Source of the DNA: Puteibacter caeruleilacunae
GTDB lineage: Bacteria > Bacteroidota > Bacteroidia > Bacteroidales > Prolixibacteraceae
Direction: 5' to 3'
DNA length: 64,000 bases
Assembly (NCBI GenBank): GCA_005217565.1
Contig: SJCO01000012.1
Coordinates: 124,001 to 188,000 of the forward strand
The stretch's first letter is position 1. Each line of letters starts with the position of its first letter. The position numbers were made by a program, and so were the translations under genes. This document shows, one piece after another, positions 1 through 10,006 of the stretch. The notes below the pieces were generated by a model. It was not told where the DNA came from. It saw only the letters and a program-made list of their open reading frames with translations, and ran no database searches.

Positions 1-3000
1 CTTATCCAAATCATACTCTGTATCAACATTCCTTCTGTACAACTCATTGTATGAGTAAGTAGCTGAGAAATTAGAAACATCATAAACCTTTGGCTTACCT
101 TTCTTATTTGGTTTCTCAATTCTTACGTTTGTGAAGTTTATACTTTTACGAGTTGTATAATCTTCCGCAATATTACTTATAGAGTCTTTTTCCTCTTTCG
201 TTTCAACATTTGCCAAAGCTTTATCCAATTTGATATCTGGATCAAGCGGATTATATTCTGGCGTAACTATTGACTTAGAATAACCAACATACATTGGGAT
301 TTTCACTCCAGACTCTTCAGGAAAGAAGCGCCCCAACTCTAGATTAGAAGAAATGTCATACTCCTTCAGATTATCCTGTGTTCTTTCATTTACCCCTTGG
401 TCAATACTACCAAAACCAGCTGTTACAACTTTTCCGGATACTGTAACCGATCCCAGATCTGCCAAACGAGCAGTAACACGTCCCTGTGCAGCCCAACCTC
501 CTTCGTTATCAATATCTCCAAGTCGCAATTCATTCACCCATGCTTCCACAGCTCTTGGGCCAGTTGCTAATCCTGTTTTTGGATTTCGAATACCGATCAT
601 CAGCACCCTAACATTTGCCAAGTTTGGATTACCCTTAACACGAACAATGTTTTTCCCATTATTCTCTGATGGATCTGCAGCTTCAAATATATCTGTAATT
701 CGCAATGTTGAGCCTGCTTGACGCATCTCAGCATTCCTGGCAAGTTTTAGATCGGTCAGCACATCCATCTGAAAATCAAACCTATTCTCAATTGGCCATA
801 CTTCCCTACGAGACGCTACCAAATCTCCATTATAGAAACCAGGCTTAGTAAGCTTCAACGGAATCTCATATTCATAATAGTTATTGGTAAAGTCCGATCC
901 AAGGCGCATAAAGACATGCAACTCGTCATCACTTAATGGATATCCGTCAATCTCCTCCGCGTGAACATCCATTTTGATGTTTCGATACCTGCGCATATCA
1001 AGATTCATACTCTTGTAAGCAGCTCTCGCATCACCTTGATTAAGATCTTTAACCTTTAAAACCATGGATTGCTCATTCAATTGCTTCAATTGTGGATTTG
1101 CCGGATCAATTGCCCTATCAATACCTTCTGGAAGAATATAGTTAACAGGTTTCTTATTTGAGTTCTCTTCAATATTCACAGCTGAAGTTTCGAATTCTGT
1201 ATCAGGAGACATAGCAGCATCTGGATCAAGTAAATCACCTTGATATCTTCTCCAATCAGCTCTGACCAGATTCATTGTTGCAAATCGTAAAACAACATCC
1301 TCCTTAAATCCACGCATAAACATACGCATGAATCGAATCGATTTAAAGTCACTGATATTACCAAAAGCTTCCTCATACTCTGAGATTGGCACACGGAACT
1401 GATACCATGTAACCTCGCCAGGATTCTCAGGATTTCGCACATCAACTTCTGTAGTAATTTTATCAGCAATAAAGTTCTTACCTACCTCAAAATCTTCCTT
1501 GCGCATACTAATATGATACTGATAATAACTCTCATACTCACTCATGGTGTTATCATCATTCACATCCTCAATATCGGGTCTATCATAAGCTGCTGAAGAA
1601 AATGAACCGGATGCATCAGGAGAGTTTCCTTGCATATTATTATAGGCCTTATAGCGCTCCAAAACTCCTGCTTCTATTCCATCGTAATATTGATCCCTGA
1701 AATATCGGTAGTTATCATTCGATGGATCATCTTCTGCGACACTCATCGCCTCAGGATTCAATATAGTCTGTAATCGTTGCAGATAATCAGCAAAGAAACT
1801 ATTTTCATCGGCATCCCCTAAACCATCAAGACCAACATCCTGGCGTTGACGCGTATCAGAACCCGCATCAAAGGCATCGGTAAGTGGTGCCAATGTTGAA
1901 ACACGTCCCCAAGCCGTCTCATCAACGTTCTCAACAAGTTCTGTCTTTGGTAATCCATTCTCAAAACCGATACGTGAATCCTTCAGGATATCCTCCGAAA
2001 TATTACCTAAGTTGAAATATAAATCTCCCCCTTCATGGGTGTCGTTCTCATCGTAAATAAATGGATCCAGCATCCAAAATTCGATATACTCAATATTAGC
2101 AGTCTCAAAATCCGTTGTTTGGATATCTCTCATGATACCACCCCATCGTTTCTCTGGACTTCTCAACGTACCATCCTCATTTACACCATCAGCCAGAGGT
2201 GAGTCTCCAGTATCATAGTTGTAAGGTCCCTTCTCCGTAGGATAGAATGCAACGTTCAATGTTGGTATACGTGTTGTCTCACCTGCAACAATATCCTTAT
2301 TAGGGAATATTTCATTCTGATGAACATCACGGATATAATGGTTATCCTGTTGATCAAAGTCGTTGGCTATATACCTAGGTGTTTGCGATGAATTTGACGT
2401 AAATAAAGGATCAATAGTATACCAGGCAATCCTTGCACGGTTATAACCATACGCCACACTATTCACACCTTCCGATTCAGGGAATAACGTCTGCTTTTGA
2501 GGCGTACTCGCAAGTACCCAGTTAAGGCGGTTCATAAGATTCAATGGAGTCTTTGTGCTTTCAAAGTCATCGATATAAGACCTTCCCTTGATACTATTTG
2601 ACTGCCCTGGAATAAGCTGAGCTCCCTCTGCTTCAAAGGTTACAGTAGATTTAGCCTTGGTATCGATGAATGGTAATTTGTCAACCATATTGGTCAGAAA
2701 ATTCGACTCATTACGATATGCCATATCCAATCCCCAAATCATATTGGAAATCGGTTCTTCTCCATAGTTCACCTTTTCAGTCAGAGGATTTTCATTCATC
2801 CACATGAACGTACCTCCGATATTGAAGTTCTTAGAGACCTCATAATTCAAATGCGTCCCTATTAGGGTTTTACGTTGTACTGAGAATAGCTCTTGACTTT
2901 CGGAGGACACCTGAATAGGTGTTCCTGATTCCAATAATCCCTGATTGATGATCGACACTGTTCCCAGGTTATAATCAACAACGAAGTCCAATCCCTCCTG

Positions 3001-5073
3001 AAGTTGCTTTCCTCCTGCTGTTACCTTTACCGAACCGGGACTCTGATTAATGGTATTTAAGCGTATCTCAGAACTTGACGATCCCTTATAACTTCCCTTC
3101 AACTTAAACTTATTATGCTCTGCATCTTGCAAAGCAACCGTTAAAGTAGAATCATAAAGAGAGGTATAAGCATATTTCTTCTCAAAACCAGGATCAGTAA
3201 TCGAGTCAACCAAATGCTGACCAAAAGGTTCCAACACTGGAAAGATCACCTTCCCCTTCGAAGCAAGCACAGTATACCCTTCAAAAAAGTCGAATACACC
3301 ATCACGAGGTGCATCACCCTGACTGTTTACATTATCAAGGTTCATTACATTCAAAAGGATATGTCCCTTCAGGTTTGACTGTGGCAAGTAGTTAATGTAA
3401 GTACCTTTTGAATCATCAAGATATACAACGTCCAGGTCAAAACCATCCTCCTGCATCTCATAGGCATTCAGGTTATACACGTTCTTCATCATCAAATCCC
3501 ATGTCGGATAACGAGGAGAAAGTGTTGTTCCTTTTAACATTTTTAGGATAAGTGTTTGAGGACTTTCAATTCCATCGGTTGAAAATTCTCCCACCTGAAA
3601 TGTTCTTCCTCCAATAGAGTAATTAAACGCTACCGCCAGCACCTCGTCTGCATTCAATGAAGTACTCAACGATATATATCCCAATTTTTCGTTTACGGTA
3701 TATTCTGATGATGCAAGCTTTCGTGCCTGTCCAATCTTTTCATAATCTTGCCCCATGGAGAATTGATTCGCTTCCAATGGTGCCAGGGTTGCTGTAATCT
3801 GAGAACTCTGACGGATAGCCCCGTAAGTGGTAGTCATCGCCTCATACAAGCGGTTTGCATTGTTATAAGGGAAAATATTTTCAGGATAACTCTGTCCTGG
3901 TGTTTCTCCAAACTCTCCGATCTGGTTATAAATATTAGATTGATGTTCTCCAAGATCCATAAAACCAATAATATCACGCGACTCATTAAAGTTACCCGCT
4001 TTATTGGTTACCCAGACCTCAACCTTGTTTATCGTTACCTGCGAATTAATAATCGGCAATCTTTCCAATGCTTCATTATAGTGATCTCTAAAATAATGAG
4101 ATAGGAAGAAATGTCGGTTGGCATCGTATTCTGTTGCACTAATTTCAAACTCTGTTTTCTGAGCTCCTCCTTCAGTATTAATAACCTGGGTTTCTCCTCG
4201 ATGTTGCGACAAGATTGTGGTAACATTCAACCGCCCAAATTGCATCTCAGTCTTGACTCCAAAAAGATTTGTTCCTCCTGTAATCAATGAACCACTCAAT
4301 GGTAGTGACACATTACCTGCTTCAATCTTTTTTATGATCTCATCTTCATCTCCGGTATAGTCAATATTCATTTGATTCTCAAAATCAAACGACGCTTCTG
4401 TGTTATAATTAACGCGCATGCGCATTTTCTCTCCCACTGTACCAGTAACACTCATTTGAATGTTCTGATCAAAGTCAAATGTAGGTGTCCTTCTATTGTT
4501 TTCAGGAATATTAGGATTATTAATGAAACTCGATTTATAACCAAAATCAACCTGCACGTAACCTTGTGGGCGAATATTAACAACATTACTACCAAAGATT
4601 TTCGAGAAAGCCTCTCCTCCAATAGTAAGCTTAGGCAACATCCCATTTGAACCGTTTAACTCTCTTTCCTCCATTGCCCTTTGATGCCAATAATTCTGTA
4701 TTGAACGATCAAAATCATATTTCATATAATCCTGCAATGAATATGATTTTGGAGGACGATACATAAAATCACCGATACGCTCATAAAGAATATACTCTCC
4801 TGTAGTAGGATCATAGATATATTCTTTTTTGATATTGGAAGGTCGCTTTAAATATAGCGCAGAAGAATCAGGTCCCTGAGGATATTCATAAATCCCGTTG
4901 GTTTTGATAGGATAAGGCAGATCAACCTCTGTGGTATCCGACACTGCAACCATCAATGATTCTCCATTGAACGTTTCCATCTCATTCGAATACTCCACTT
5001 TTCCTCCCCATACAAATGCAGAGATTAAAGTATACAGACAAACAGCAAGCAAATTTCTTATCAGCCTATTCAA
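1..5073 (-). CDS. sprA: SprA, type IX secretion outer-membrane translocon protein (partial, C-terminus off the left edge)
   Basis: SprA (Sov in Porphyromonas) is the giant outer-membrane beta-barrel of the type IX secretion system, exporting gliding adhesins and secreted enzymes. The frame is open from a TTG at 5073 to base 1, giving 1691 codons; family members run to about 2300-2500 residues, so roughly 700 are missing. After a hydrophobic signal segment (residues 2-20) come family-typical stretches such as VNIRPQGYVQVDFGY, GVKTEMQFGRLNVTT, GRSYIDDFE and WVNELRLGDIDNEGGWAAQGR. A stop codon lies six codons upstream of the TTG, and the first ATG falls after the signal sequence, so TTG is the likely start. 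The gene follows ruvA by 32 bp, a neighbourhood also known in other Bacteroidota. Identity is secure from the translation; the start is an inference. Confidence 0.93.
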   Translation of the reverse strand, partial: MNRLIRNLLAVCLYTLISAFVWGGKVEYSNEMETFNGESLMVAVSDTTEVDLPYPIKTNGIYEYPQGPDSSALYLKRPSNIKKEYIYDPTTGEYILYERIGDFMYRPPKSYSLQDYMKYDFDRSIQNYWHQRAMEERELNGSNGMLPKLTIGGEAFSKIFGSNVVNIRPQGYVQVDFGYKSSFINNPNIPENNRRTPTFDFDQNIQMSVTGTVGEKMRMRVNYNTEASFDFENQMNIDYTGDEDEIIKKIEAGNVSLPLSGSLITGGTNLFGVKTEMQFGRLNVTTILSQHRGETQVINTEGGAQKTEFEISATEYDANRHFFLSHYFRDHYNEALERLPIINSQVTINKVEVWVTNKAGNFNESRDIIGFMDLGEHQSNIYNQIGEFGETPGQSYPENIFPYNNANRLYEAMTTTYGAIRQSSQITATLAPLEANQFSMGQDYEKIGQARKLASSEYTVNEKLGYISLSTSLNADEVLAVAFNYSIGGRTFQVGEFSTDGIESPQTLILKMLKGTTLSPRYPTWDLMMKNVYNLNAYEMQEDGFDLDVVYLDDSKGTYINYLPQSNLKGHILLNVMNLDNVNSQGDAPRDGVFDFFEGYTVLASKGKVIFPVLEPFGQHLVDSITDPGFEKKYAYTSLYDSTLTVALQDAEHNKFKLKGSYKGSSSSEIRLNTINQSPGSVKVTAGGKQLQEGLDFVVDYNLGTVSIINQGLLESGTPIQVSSESQELFSVQRKTLIGTHLNYEVSKNFNIGGTFMWMNENPLTEKVNYGEEPISNMIWGLDMAYRNESNFLTNMVDKLPFIDTKAKSTVTFEAEGAQLIPGQSNSIKGRSYIDDFESTKTPLNLMNRLNWVLASTPQKQTLFPESEGVNSVAYGYNRARIAWYTIDPLFTSNSSQTPRYIANDFDQQDNHYIRDVHQNEIFPNKDIVAGETTRIPTLNVAFYPTEKGPYNYDTGDSPLADGVNEDGTLRSPEKRWGGIMRDIQTTDFETANIEYIEFWMLDPFIYDENDTHEGGDLYFNLGNISEDILKDSRIGFENGLPKTELVENVDETAWGRVSTLAPLTDAFDAGSDTRQRQDVGLDGLGDADENSFFADYLQRLQTILNPEAMSVAEDDPSNDNYRYFRDQYYDGIEAGVLERYKAYNNMQGNSPDASGSFSSAAYDRPDIEDVNDDNTMSEYESYYQYHISMRKEDFEVGKNFIADKITTEVDVRNPENPGEVTWYQFRVPISEYEEAFGNISDFKSIRFMRMFMRGFKEDVVLRFATMNLVRADWRRYQGDLLDPDAAMSPDTEFETSAVNIEENSNKKPVNYILPEGIDRAIDPANPQLKQLNEQSMVLKVKDLNQGDARAAYKSMNLDMRRYRNIKMDVHAEEIDGYPLSDDELHVFMRLGSDFTNNYYEYEIPLKLTKPGFYNGDLVASRREVWPIENRFDFQMDVLTDLKLARNAEMRQAGSTLRITDIFEAADPSENNGKNIVRVKGNPNLANVRVLMIGIRNPKTGLATGPRAVEAWVNELRLGDIDNEGGWAAQGRVTARLADLGSVTVSGKVVTAGFGSIDQGVNERTQDNLKEYDISSNLELGRFFPEESGVKIPMYVGYSKSIVTPEYNPLDPDIKLDKALANVETKEEKDSISNIAEDYTTRKSINFTNVRIEKPNKKGKPKVYDVSNFSATYSYNELYRRNVDTEYDLDK

Positions 5074-5105
5074 AACCGGGTCGATTTTTTAGTATATGTT
5101 CGTTT

Positions 5106-5687
5106 TTACAATTGCTTTAATGCTGCTTTAATTGCTCCTTCTACTCCTATTCCTGGATTTGCCTTTAAAACTTTATCCAAACTTTTATCGGCATCTTTCT
5201 TACTAAAGCCTAGCATTATCAATGCTGATAACGCTTCATTTTTGATTGTATTGTCCTGAGACTGGAAAATTTGATCAGTAACATCACTTTTCGCGATTTT
5301 ATCTTTCAAATCGATAATAATTCGCTGAGCGGTCTTTGCTCCAATACCTTTTACTCCTTTTAAAACATTTACCTCTTCCATTGAAATGGCCTCAACGATC
5401 TTTTCTGGAGAAAGAGAAGAAAGCATCATTATGGCAGTTGCAGAACCAACTCCGTTTACTGTGATTAGACTTCTGAATAATTCGCGTTCCTCGGGATCTG
5501 AAAAACCATATAAGGTGTGGGCATCTTCACGGATTACTTCATGAATGAATAACTGAATATCTTTTTTATCACTCAGTCTGCTGTATGTATGCAACGAGAT
5601 ATTAACAAACCAACCAATGCTGTTAGCTTCAATAACAACATTGGCTGGTGTAAGGCTATCAATTGTGCCCTTTATGTATTCTATCAT
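5106..5687 (-). CDS. ruvA: Holliday junction branch migration protein RuvA
   Basis: RuvA binds four-way DNA junctions and loads the RuvB motor for branch migration during recombination repair. The 193-residue product has the usual length. It shows the N-terminal OB-fold (MIEYIKGTI at the start, LYGFSDPEERELF near residues 60-72), the two helix-hairpin-helix segments (LITVNGVGSATA and LKGVKGIGAKTAQRI), and a C-terminal UBA-like domain with ALIMLGFSKKDA that contacts RuvB. It lies 14 bp after pdxA and 32 bp before sprA on the same strand, so the three are probably co-transcribed. RuvB is not in the window. Confidence 0.96.
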   Translation of the reverse strand: MIEYIKGTIDSLTPANVVIEANSIGWFVNISLHTYSRLSDKKDIQLFIHEVIREDAHTLYGFSDPEERELFRSLITVNGVGSATAIMMLSSLSPEKIVEAISMEEVNVLKGVKGIGAKTAQRIIIDLKDKIAKSDVTDQIFQSQDNTIKNEALSALIMLGFSKKDADKSLDKVLKANPGIGVEGAIKAALKQL

Positions 5688-5701
5688 TTACTCTTTATTG
5701 A

Positions 5702-6805
5702 TTAAATATCCTCCGGTAATTCTTCTTGAGTTAAATCAACATCCTCATCTACAGTAGGTTGTTCGATTTCTTGTTTCTTCAATGGATCCTGACTAATCTC
5801 CTGGTATATGGAACGACTCTTAAATATGTCGATTGCCAAATACACTGCATTTCGGAATGAGTCAGCCGAAGCCTTGTCCTCACCCGCAATATTATATGCA
5901 GTACCATGGGCAGGCGAGGTTCTAATAACCGGTAGACCTGCAGTATAGTTAACTCCATTGTCGAACGACATCGCTTTGAATGGAATCAATCCTTGATCAT
6001 GATACATCGCCAGGATTGCATCAAATCGGTTGAACTCACTCGATCCAAAGAAGCCATCAGCAGGATATGGTCCCATTGCTAAGATACCTTCCTCTTTTGC
6101 TCGTTCGATAGATGGAATGATCACTTCTTGCTCTTCCGTTCCTAACAGTCCGTTATCACCTGCATGCGGATTTAATCCCAACACAGCGATACGAGGGCGC
6201 TTAACAGAGAAATCCTGTTCAAGCGTATGCTGAATAGTTCTCAACTTTTTAAGGATAGCACCTTTGGTAATTTTTGATGGTACCTCTGCTATTGGCACAT
6301 GACCTGCAACTACACCAATTTTAATAGAACCACTCACCATCAACATCAGGTGATTATGGCTATCAAATGCATCTGAGAGGTATTCGGTATGACCTGGGAA
6401 ATTAAAATATTCTGATTGAATATTATCCTTGTTAATAGGAGCAGTCACCAGTACATCAATTTTACCTTCCTTAAGGTCTTTAACTGCATGCTCCAAGGCT
6501 ATAAATGACGCTTCACCCGCTATTTGGGTAGACTTACCCAATTCTACGCGAATATTATCATCGATACAGTTAATAATGTTAGCTCTTTGTGAATCAGCTT
6601 CAGAAGCAGAACGAATATGATTGAAACTAAAATTACTAATATTCAGTGCTTTTCTGTGATAAGCTGCCACTTTTGGTGATCCATATACAATCGGCGTGCA
6701 CAACTCCATCATTCTGTTATCCATTAAGGTTTTCATAATGACTTCGTAGCCTACACCATTTATATCTCCGTGTGATATACCGACTCTTATTTTATCTTTC
6801 TTCAT
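5702..6805 (-). CDS. pdxA: 4-hydroxythreonine-4-phosphate dehydrogenase PdxA
   Basis: PdxA oxidises 4-phosphohydroxy-L-threonine with NAD(P) in the DXP-dependent route to pyridoxal phosphate. The three metal-binding histidine contexts are visible: GHTEYLSD, VAGHVPIAEVP and MYHDQGLIPFK; the conserved N-terminal block VGISHGDINGVGYEV is also present. An ATG exists 10 codons upstream at 6835, but the ATG at 6805 sits directly before the conserved block (367 residues), so I prefer it. The last 25 or so residues are an acidic tail beyond the enzyme core. It is the first gene of a likely pdxA-ruvA-sprA transcript. The precursor DXP also feeds dxr, found elsewhere in this window. Confidence 0.94.
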   Translation of the reverse strand: MKKDKIRVGISHGDINGVGYEVIMKTLMDNRMMELCTPIVYGSPKVAAYHRKALNISNFSFNHIRSASEADSQRANIINCIDDNIRVELGKSTQIAGEASFIALEHAVKDLKEGKIDVLVTAPINKDNIQSEYFNFPGHTEYLSDAFDSHNHLMLMVSGSIKIGVVAGHVPIAEVPSKITKGAILKKLRTIQHTLEQDFSVKRPRIAVLGLNPHAGDNGLLGTEEQEVIIPSIERAKEEGILAMGPYPADGFFGSSEFNRFDAILAMYHDQGLIPFKAMSFDNGVNYTAGLPVIRTSPAHGTAYNIAGEDKASADSFRNAVYLAIDIFKSRSIYQEISQDPLKKQEIEQPTVDEDVDLTQEELPEDI

Positions 6806-6950
6806 CTTGGTTTTGGTTAATTGCATCTCTAGCATGATCCTAATGCTAACTCCATCTCTTCACCTTTCTGCCTTTACAATCCTGATCAAACAACAGATCA
6901 CTTGCAGATGCAATATTTATGTAAAGCTATATACGCACAAAGTTACTCTT

Positions 6951-8384
6951 TTATTTAATCTTATTCAAAAAGTTAAATAAGAGTCTCACTCCATACCCTG
7001 TAGCTCCTCGTCCGCGATAACTATCATTCTTTTCGATAAATGCAGGTCCGGCTATATCCATGTGAATCCAAGGGTAATCAACAAACTTTTCTAAAAATTT
7101 TCCTGCAGTGATTGCACCTCCTTCACGGCCACCTAAATTTTTAATATCGGCTACCTGAGATTTAATCATCTCTCCGTATTCATCCCAGAATGGGAATTCT
7201 ACTACCCTTTCATACTCATTATATCCACTTTCTCTAAGCTGATCGAAATAACTAGTCTCCGCGTTACCCATTACAACACTAGCAAGACTTCCGATTGAGT
7301 ATGCTGCTGCACCGGTCAGCGTAGCCACATCAATTGTTAATAAAGGGTCATATTTCTTAGCATAGCTCAATGCATCGGCAAGTATCATTCGCCCCTCAGC
7401 ATCGGTATTCAATACCTCAACAGTTAATCCACTATGCATCTTAATAACATCTCCAGGCACATAAGCATTGCGACCAGGACGGTTATCTGTCGCTGGGATT
7501 AATCCTATCACATGAACAGGCATTTTAGCTTTTGCTACCGCATAAACCGCACCTATTACCGTAGCTGCTCCACCCATATCGGCTTTCATATGATCGATAC
7601 TTCCTGGCATTGTTTTTAAATTAACACCTCCTGTATCAAATACAACTCCTTTACCTACTAAAACGACTGGTTTATCATTTGTCGCACCTTCTGGTTTCCA
7701 CTCCATGATGGTGAATGTTGGAGGATCAATACTTCCTTTATTCACGGCCAACAAACCTCCCATCTTTAGCGATTCAATTTTCTGCTTGTTAAGAATATCA
7801 ACTGAAAATCCAGCCTCTTTTCCCAACTCATAGATCCTTGTCGATAAATCGGTAGCATTTAATGAAGCAACTGGCTCATTTACCAGATCCCTTGTATAAT
7901 AAACTGCCTTCAAGCGTGCAGTGATCACTTTCAGATCTTCCTCCGACAGACTGGAATTACTCAATAAGATTTCAATCTTTTGTTCTTCCTGTGTGTCTTC
8001 TGTCTTATATTTTAAAAAGTCATATCCACCTAAAACAACACCTTCGATAAATGCTGTTTGCCATTCAGACTTTCCAACAACACCATCAACTAGCAGTCTG
8101 CTTTTCTTTTCCTTCTTTAGGTTGTTAATAACTTTCCCTCCGAACTTACGACAAATTTCATCCTGCTGATAAGCTAGCTTTTCTGCATCTACTTTAATGA
8201 TGAATACCATATGCGTTAGTCGATTAATAAGCAGCTCCGACTCCTTATTGTCAAACTTCTCACTACAGTAGTCCAGCTCAGCACCGGAAAGAGGTAACTT
8301 CTGTAAATCTTCCTTATTCTCAATAAGAAAAGCGATATTTTCTTGCTCTATAGCTTCTTTGGTAATGTTTATTGCAAAGTTCAT
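6951..8384 (-). CDS. pepA: Leucyl aminopeptidase, peptidase family M17
   Basis: This is a cytoplasmic two-metal aminopeptidase that removes N-terminal residues from peptides. At 477 residues it has the usual size. The C-terminal catalytic domain carries the signature VGKGVVFDTGGVNLK (catalytic Lys and metal-binding Asp), HMKADMGGAA, and the hallmark NTDAEGRMILADAL at about residues 325-338. The N-terminal third is the poorly conserved M17 regulatory domain. It is a single gene, with 115 bp to pdxA and 145 bp to the upstream lipoprotein gene. Some M17 proteins double as DNA-binding regulators, but nothing here tests that. Confidence 0.95.
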   Translation of the reverse strand: MNFAINITKEAIEQENIAFLIENKEDLQKLPLSGAELDYCSEKFDNKESELLINRLTHMVFIIKVDAEKLAYQQDEICRKFGGKVINNLKKEKKSRLLVDGVVGKSEWQTAFIEGVVLGGYDFLKYKTEDTQEEQKIEILLSNSSLSEEDLKVITARLKAVYYTRDLVNEPVASLNATDLSTRIYELGKEAGFSVDILNKQKIESLKMGGLLAVNKGSIDPPTFTIMEWKPEGATNDKPVVLVGKGVVFDTGGVNLKTMPGSIDHMKADMGGAATVIGAVYAVAKAKMPVHVIGLIPATDNRPGRNAYVPGDVIKMHSGLTVEVLNTDAEGRMILADALSYAKKYDPLLTIDVATLTGAAAYSIGSLASVVMGNAETSYFDQLRESGYNEYERVVEFPFWDEYGEMIKSQVADIKNLGGREGGAITAGKFLEKFVDYPWIHMDIAGPAFIEKNDSYRGRGATGYGVRLLFNFLNKIK

Positions 8385-8455
8385 CTTATCCGTTTTTAAC
8401 AGTTCAATGTAAAATTAACAAATTCATGCAATGCAGGTTTACATCAGATATAAAA

Positions 8456-8506
8456 AACAAGCCTTTCGAACAGGATGAATCGACATCCATATTCAAAAGG
8501 CTTGTT
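8456..8506 (-). terminator. Intrinsic terminator after the DUF4837 gene
   Basis: An 11-bp outer stem (8456-8466 with 8496-8506) encloses a second stem, GGATG with CATCC. On the minus strand the hairpin is followed by a T-rich run (8451-8457 complement), as expected for the end of the gene stopping at 8530. Confidence 0.7.
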
Positions 8507-8529
8507 AATATCTTAATTAATCGATGCGA

Positions 8530-9582
8530 CTAACTCTCTTCCGGAGCTTCTCCTATAGCAGCTTCCCTGTACATTTTATCGATATGATCCTGATCAGGAA
8601 ATTCCACCGAATAAATCATGGCCTCAATCTGACGTAATAGCTCACGTTTATCTTTCTTCGGAGCATACACATAACCATCAACATTAAGCACCCTGTTTCG
8701 TTTAGGATCTAAGATTGACAAACAGATAAATGGTCCACCCATAAAGTCATTCTCAAGCTCCCACAAGCCACGCATTATAGATGCGTAATTGCCATTATAC
8801 TTAAATACATTATATACCGGATCCACTAAGTCTTCTGTTTTCATGTAGGTCCCCTCTAACTCTCCATGAACATGAAGTTGCAATACTGAATCACGCTTCT
8901 GACGGATATAATCCAGAGTAAATGTATCTTCGGCCTCATAATCATACCAATAAACAAATACCCCTTGTCCGACTTCCCGCGTTTCATAACGCAACCATAC
9001 AAAATTCGCAGAATCTTGTGTTACCTTGAAACCTGGGGCCATTTTGATAGAGAAATCATACTTCTCTTTCATTTGCCTATCAACATCTCTTGCATGAAAT
9101 TTCTTGTAATTTCCTTTCAATCGATCCTTCTCCGACTTGGTAAAATAAGCAACTATTTTATCTGATTTCTCCATAAAAGCATCAACAAATGCCTTTTTAT
9201 TTGGAGCACTGATTTTTATTACCGCCTGTGGATAAGCATCAATATCTTTTAAGAAATCAACTTTTGCCTCCTTAACATTAGGAGAGATATTGGCATGCAC
9301 AATATTACGTGTCGATTTAAACACATTCTGAAATGCTTCTGGCGGAATATGAATCAGGTCAAAGATTGGCTCATCCTGAGGTAAAGCCAACTGTGGCTGT
9401 GCCAACACCTGGCGTAGACTGCTTCCTGCTTCACCATGCCAGAAATCTTCATTCATAACGATTAGTACCTCACCCGGTCGTCCAGAAATGTTCCTTTTTA
9501 GCCCCTTCTTAGAGTCGGAACAAGAAGCAATTACAAGAACAACCAAAGCAAGTAGAACTGCTCTAAAGTGTAGTTTCTTCAT
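8530..9582 (-). CDS. DUF4837 family lipoprotein, function unknown
   Basis: The 350-residue product begins with a lipoprotein signal peptide: a hydrophobic stretch ending in IASC with the lipidated Cys at residue 21. The body matches what I recall of the Bacteroidota-specific DUF4837 family (PGEVLIVMNEDFWHG near the start; a later region with VDGYVYAPKKDKRELLRQIE). No catalytic motif is apparent. It probably sits in the periplasm attached to a membrane. It is monocistronic, with a clear terminator behind it and tatA transcribed separately upstream. The function is not known to me. Confidence 0.8.
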   Translation of the reverse strand: MKKLHFRAVLLALVVLVIASCSDSKKGLKRNISGRPGEVLIVMNEDFWHGEAGSSLRQVLAQPQLALPQDEPIFDLIHIPPEAFQNVFKSTRNIVHANISPNVKEAKVDFLKDIDAYPQAVIKISAPNKKAFVDAFMEKSDKIVAYFTKSEKDRLKGNYKKFHARDVDRQMKEKYDFSIKMAPGFKVTQDSANFVWLRYETREVGQGVFVYWYDYEAEDTFTLDYIRQKRDSVLQLHVHGELEGTYMKTEDLVDPVYNVFKYNGNYASIMRGLWELENDFMGGPFICLSILDPKRNRVLNVDGYVYAPKKDKRELLRQIEAMIYSVEFPDQDHIDKMYREAAIGEAPEES

Positions 9583-9675
9583 AATTCATAAATTTTTAAA
9601 CCCTATTTGTATTAACGCATTTTTATAACCTCCACTAAATTTAAGACATCCATCTTAATATGGAAATTCAGGAGC

Positions 9676-9704
9676 AAAAAAAATCCCGCATCAACGCGGG
9701 ATTT
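9676..9704 (-). terminator. Intrinsic terminator after tatA
   Basis: A perfect 9-bp stem (AAATCCCGC at 9681-9689 with GCGGGATTT at 9696-9704) and a 6-nt loop are followed on the minus strand by a run of T residues (9676-9683 complement), 28 bp past the tatA stop. Confidence 0.85.
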
Positions 9705-9731
9705 AATCTTTTTTAACATATTTCTATAAGA

Positions 9732-9932
9732 CTACTTATCGATAGACTCTTTTTCATCTTTTGCAGAACCTTCGTCGTCCTTAGTGGCATTTTTAAATTC
9801 TTTCATACCTTTTCCTAGTCCTTTCATCAACTCAGGAATCTTACGTCCTCCAAAAAGAAGAATAACCGCAAGAAGAATGATAACCCACTCATAACCTCCT
9901 ACAAATCCTGCTAATACAAATAATAAATTCAT
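9732..9932 (-). CDS. tatA: Sec-independent protein translocase TatA/TatE family
   Basis: TatA oligomerises to form the pore of the twin-arginine pathway, which exports folded proteins. The 66-residue protein has one N-terminal transmembrane helix ([14 protein letters not shown]), the [20 protein letters not shown] amphipathic helix that defines the family, and a charged acidic C-terminus. The frame can be extended to a TTG at 9962, but the ATG at 9932 gives the normal short periplasmic N-terminus and is preferred. It lies 74 bp beyond the rseP stop and has its own terminator. tatC is not in the window. Confidence 0.93.
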   Translation of the reverse strand: MNLLFVLAGFVGGYEWVIILLAVILLFGGRKIPELMKGLGKGMKEFKNATKDDEGSAKDEKESIDK

Positions 9933-10006
9933 GATATTGGTTTTAACGGTTTCAGGCCACAAATATATATTTTTTTTATTTTCTAGCCTAACCTGCTGTT
10001 ATTACT

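Noticed and set aside
353-721. Open frame on the plus strand inside sprA
   Set aside because: It is antisense to a well-conserved region of SprA and resembles no family. The same holds for other plus-strand frames below 5000.
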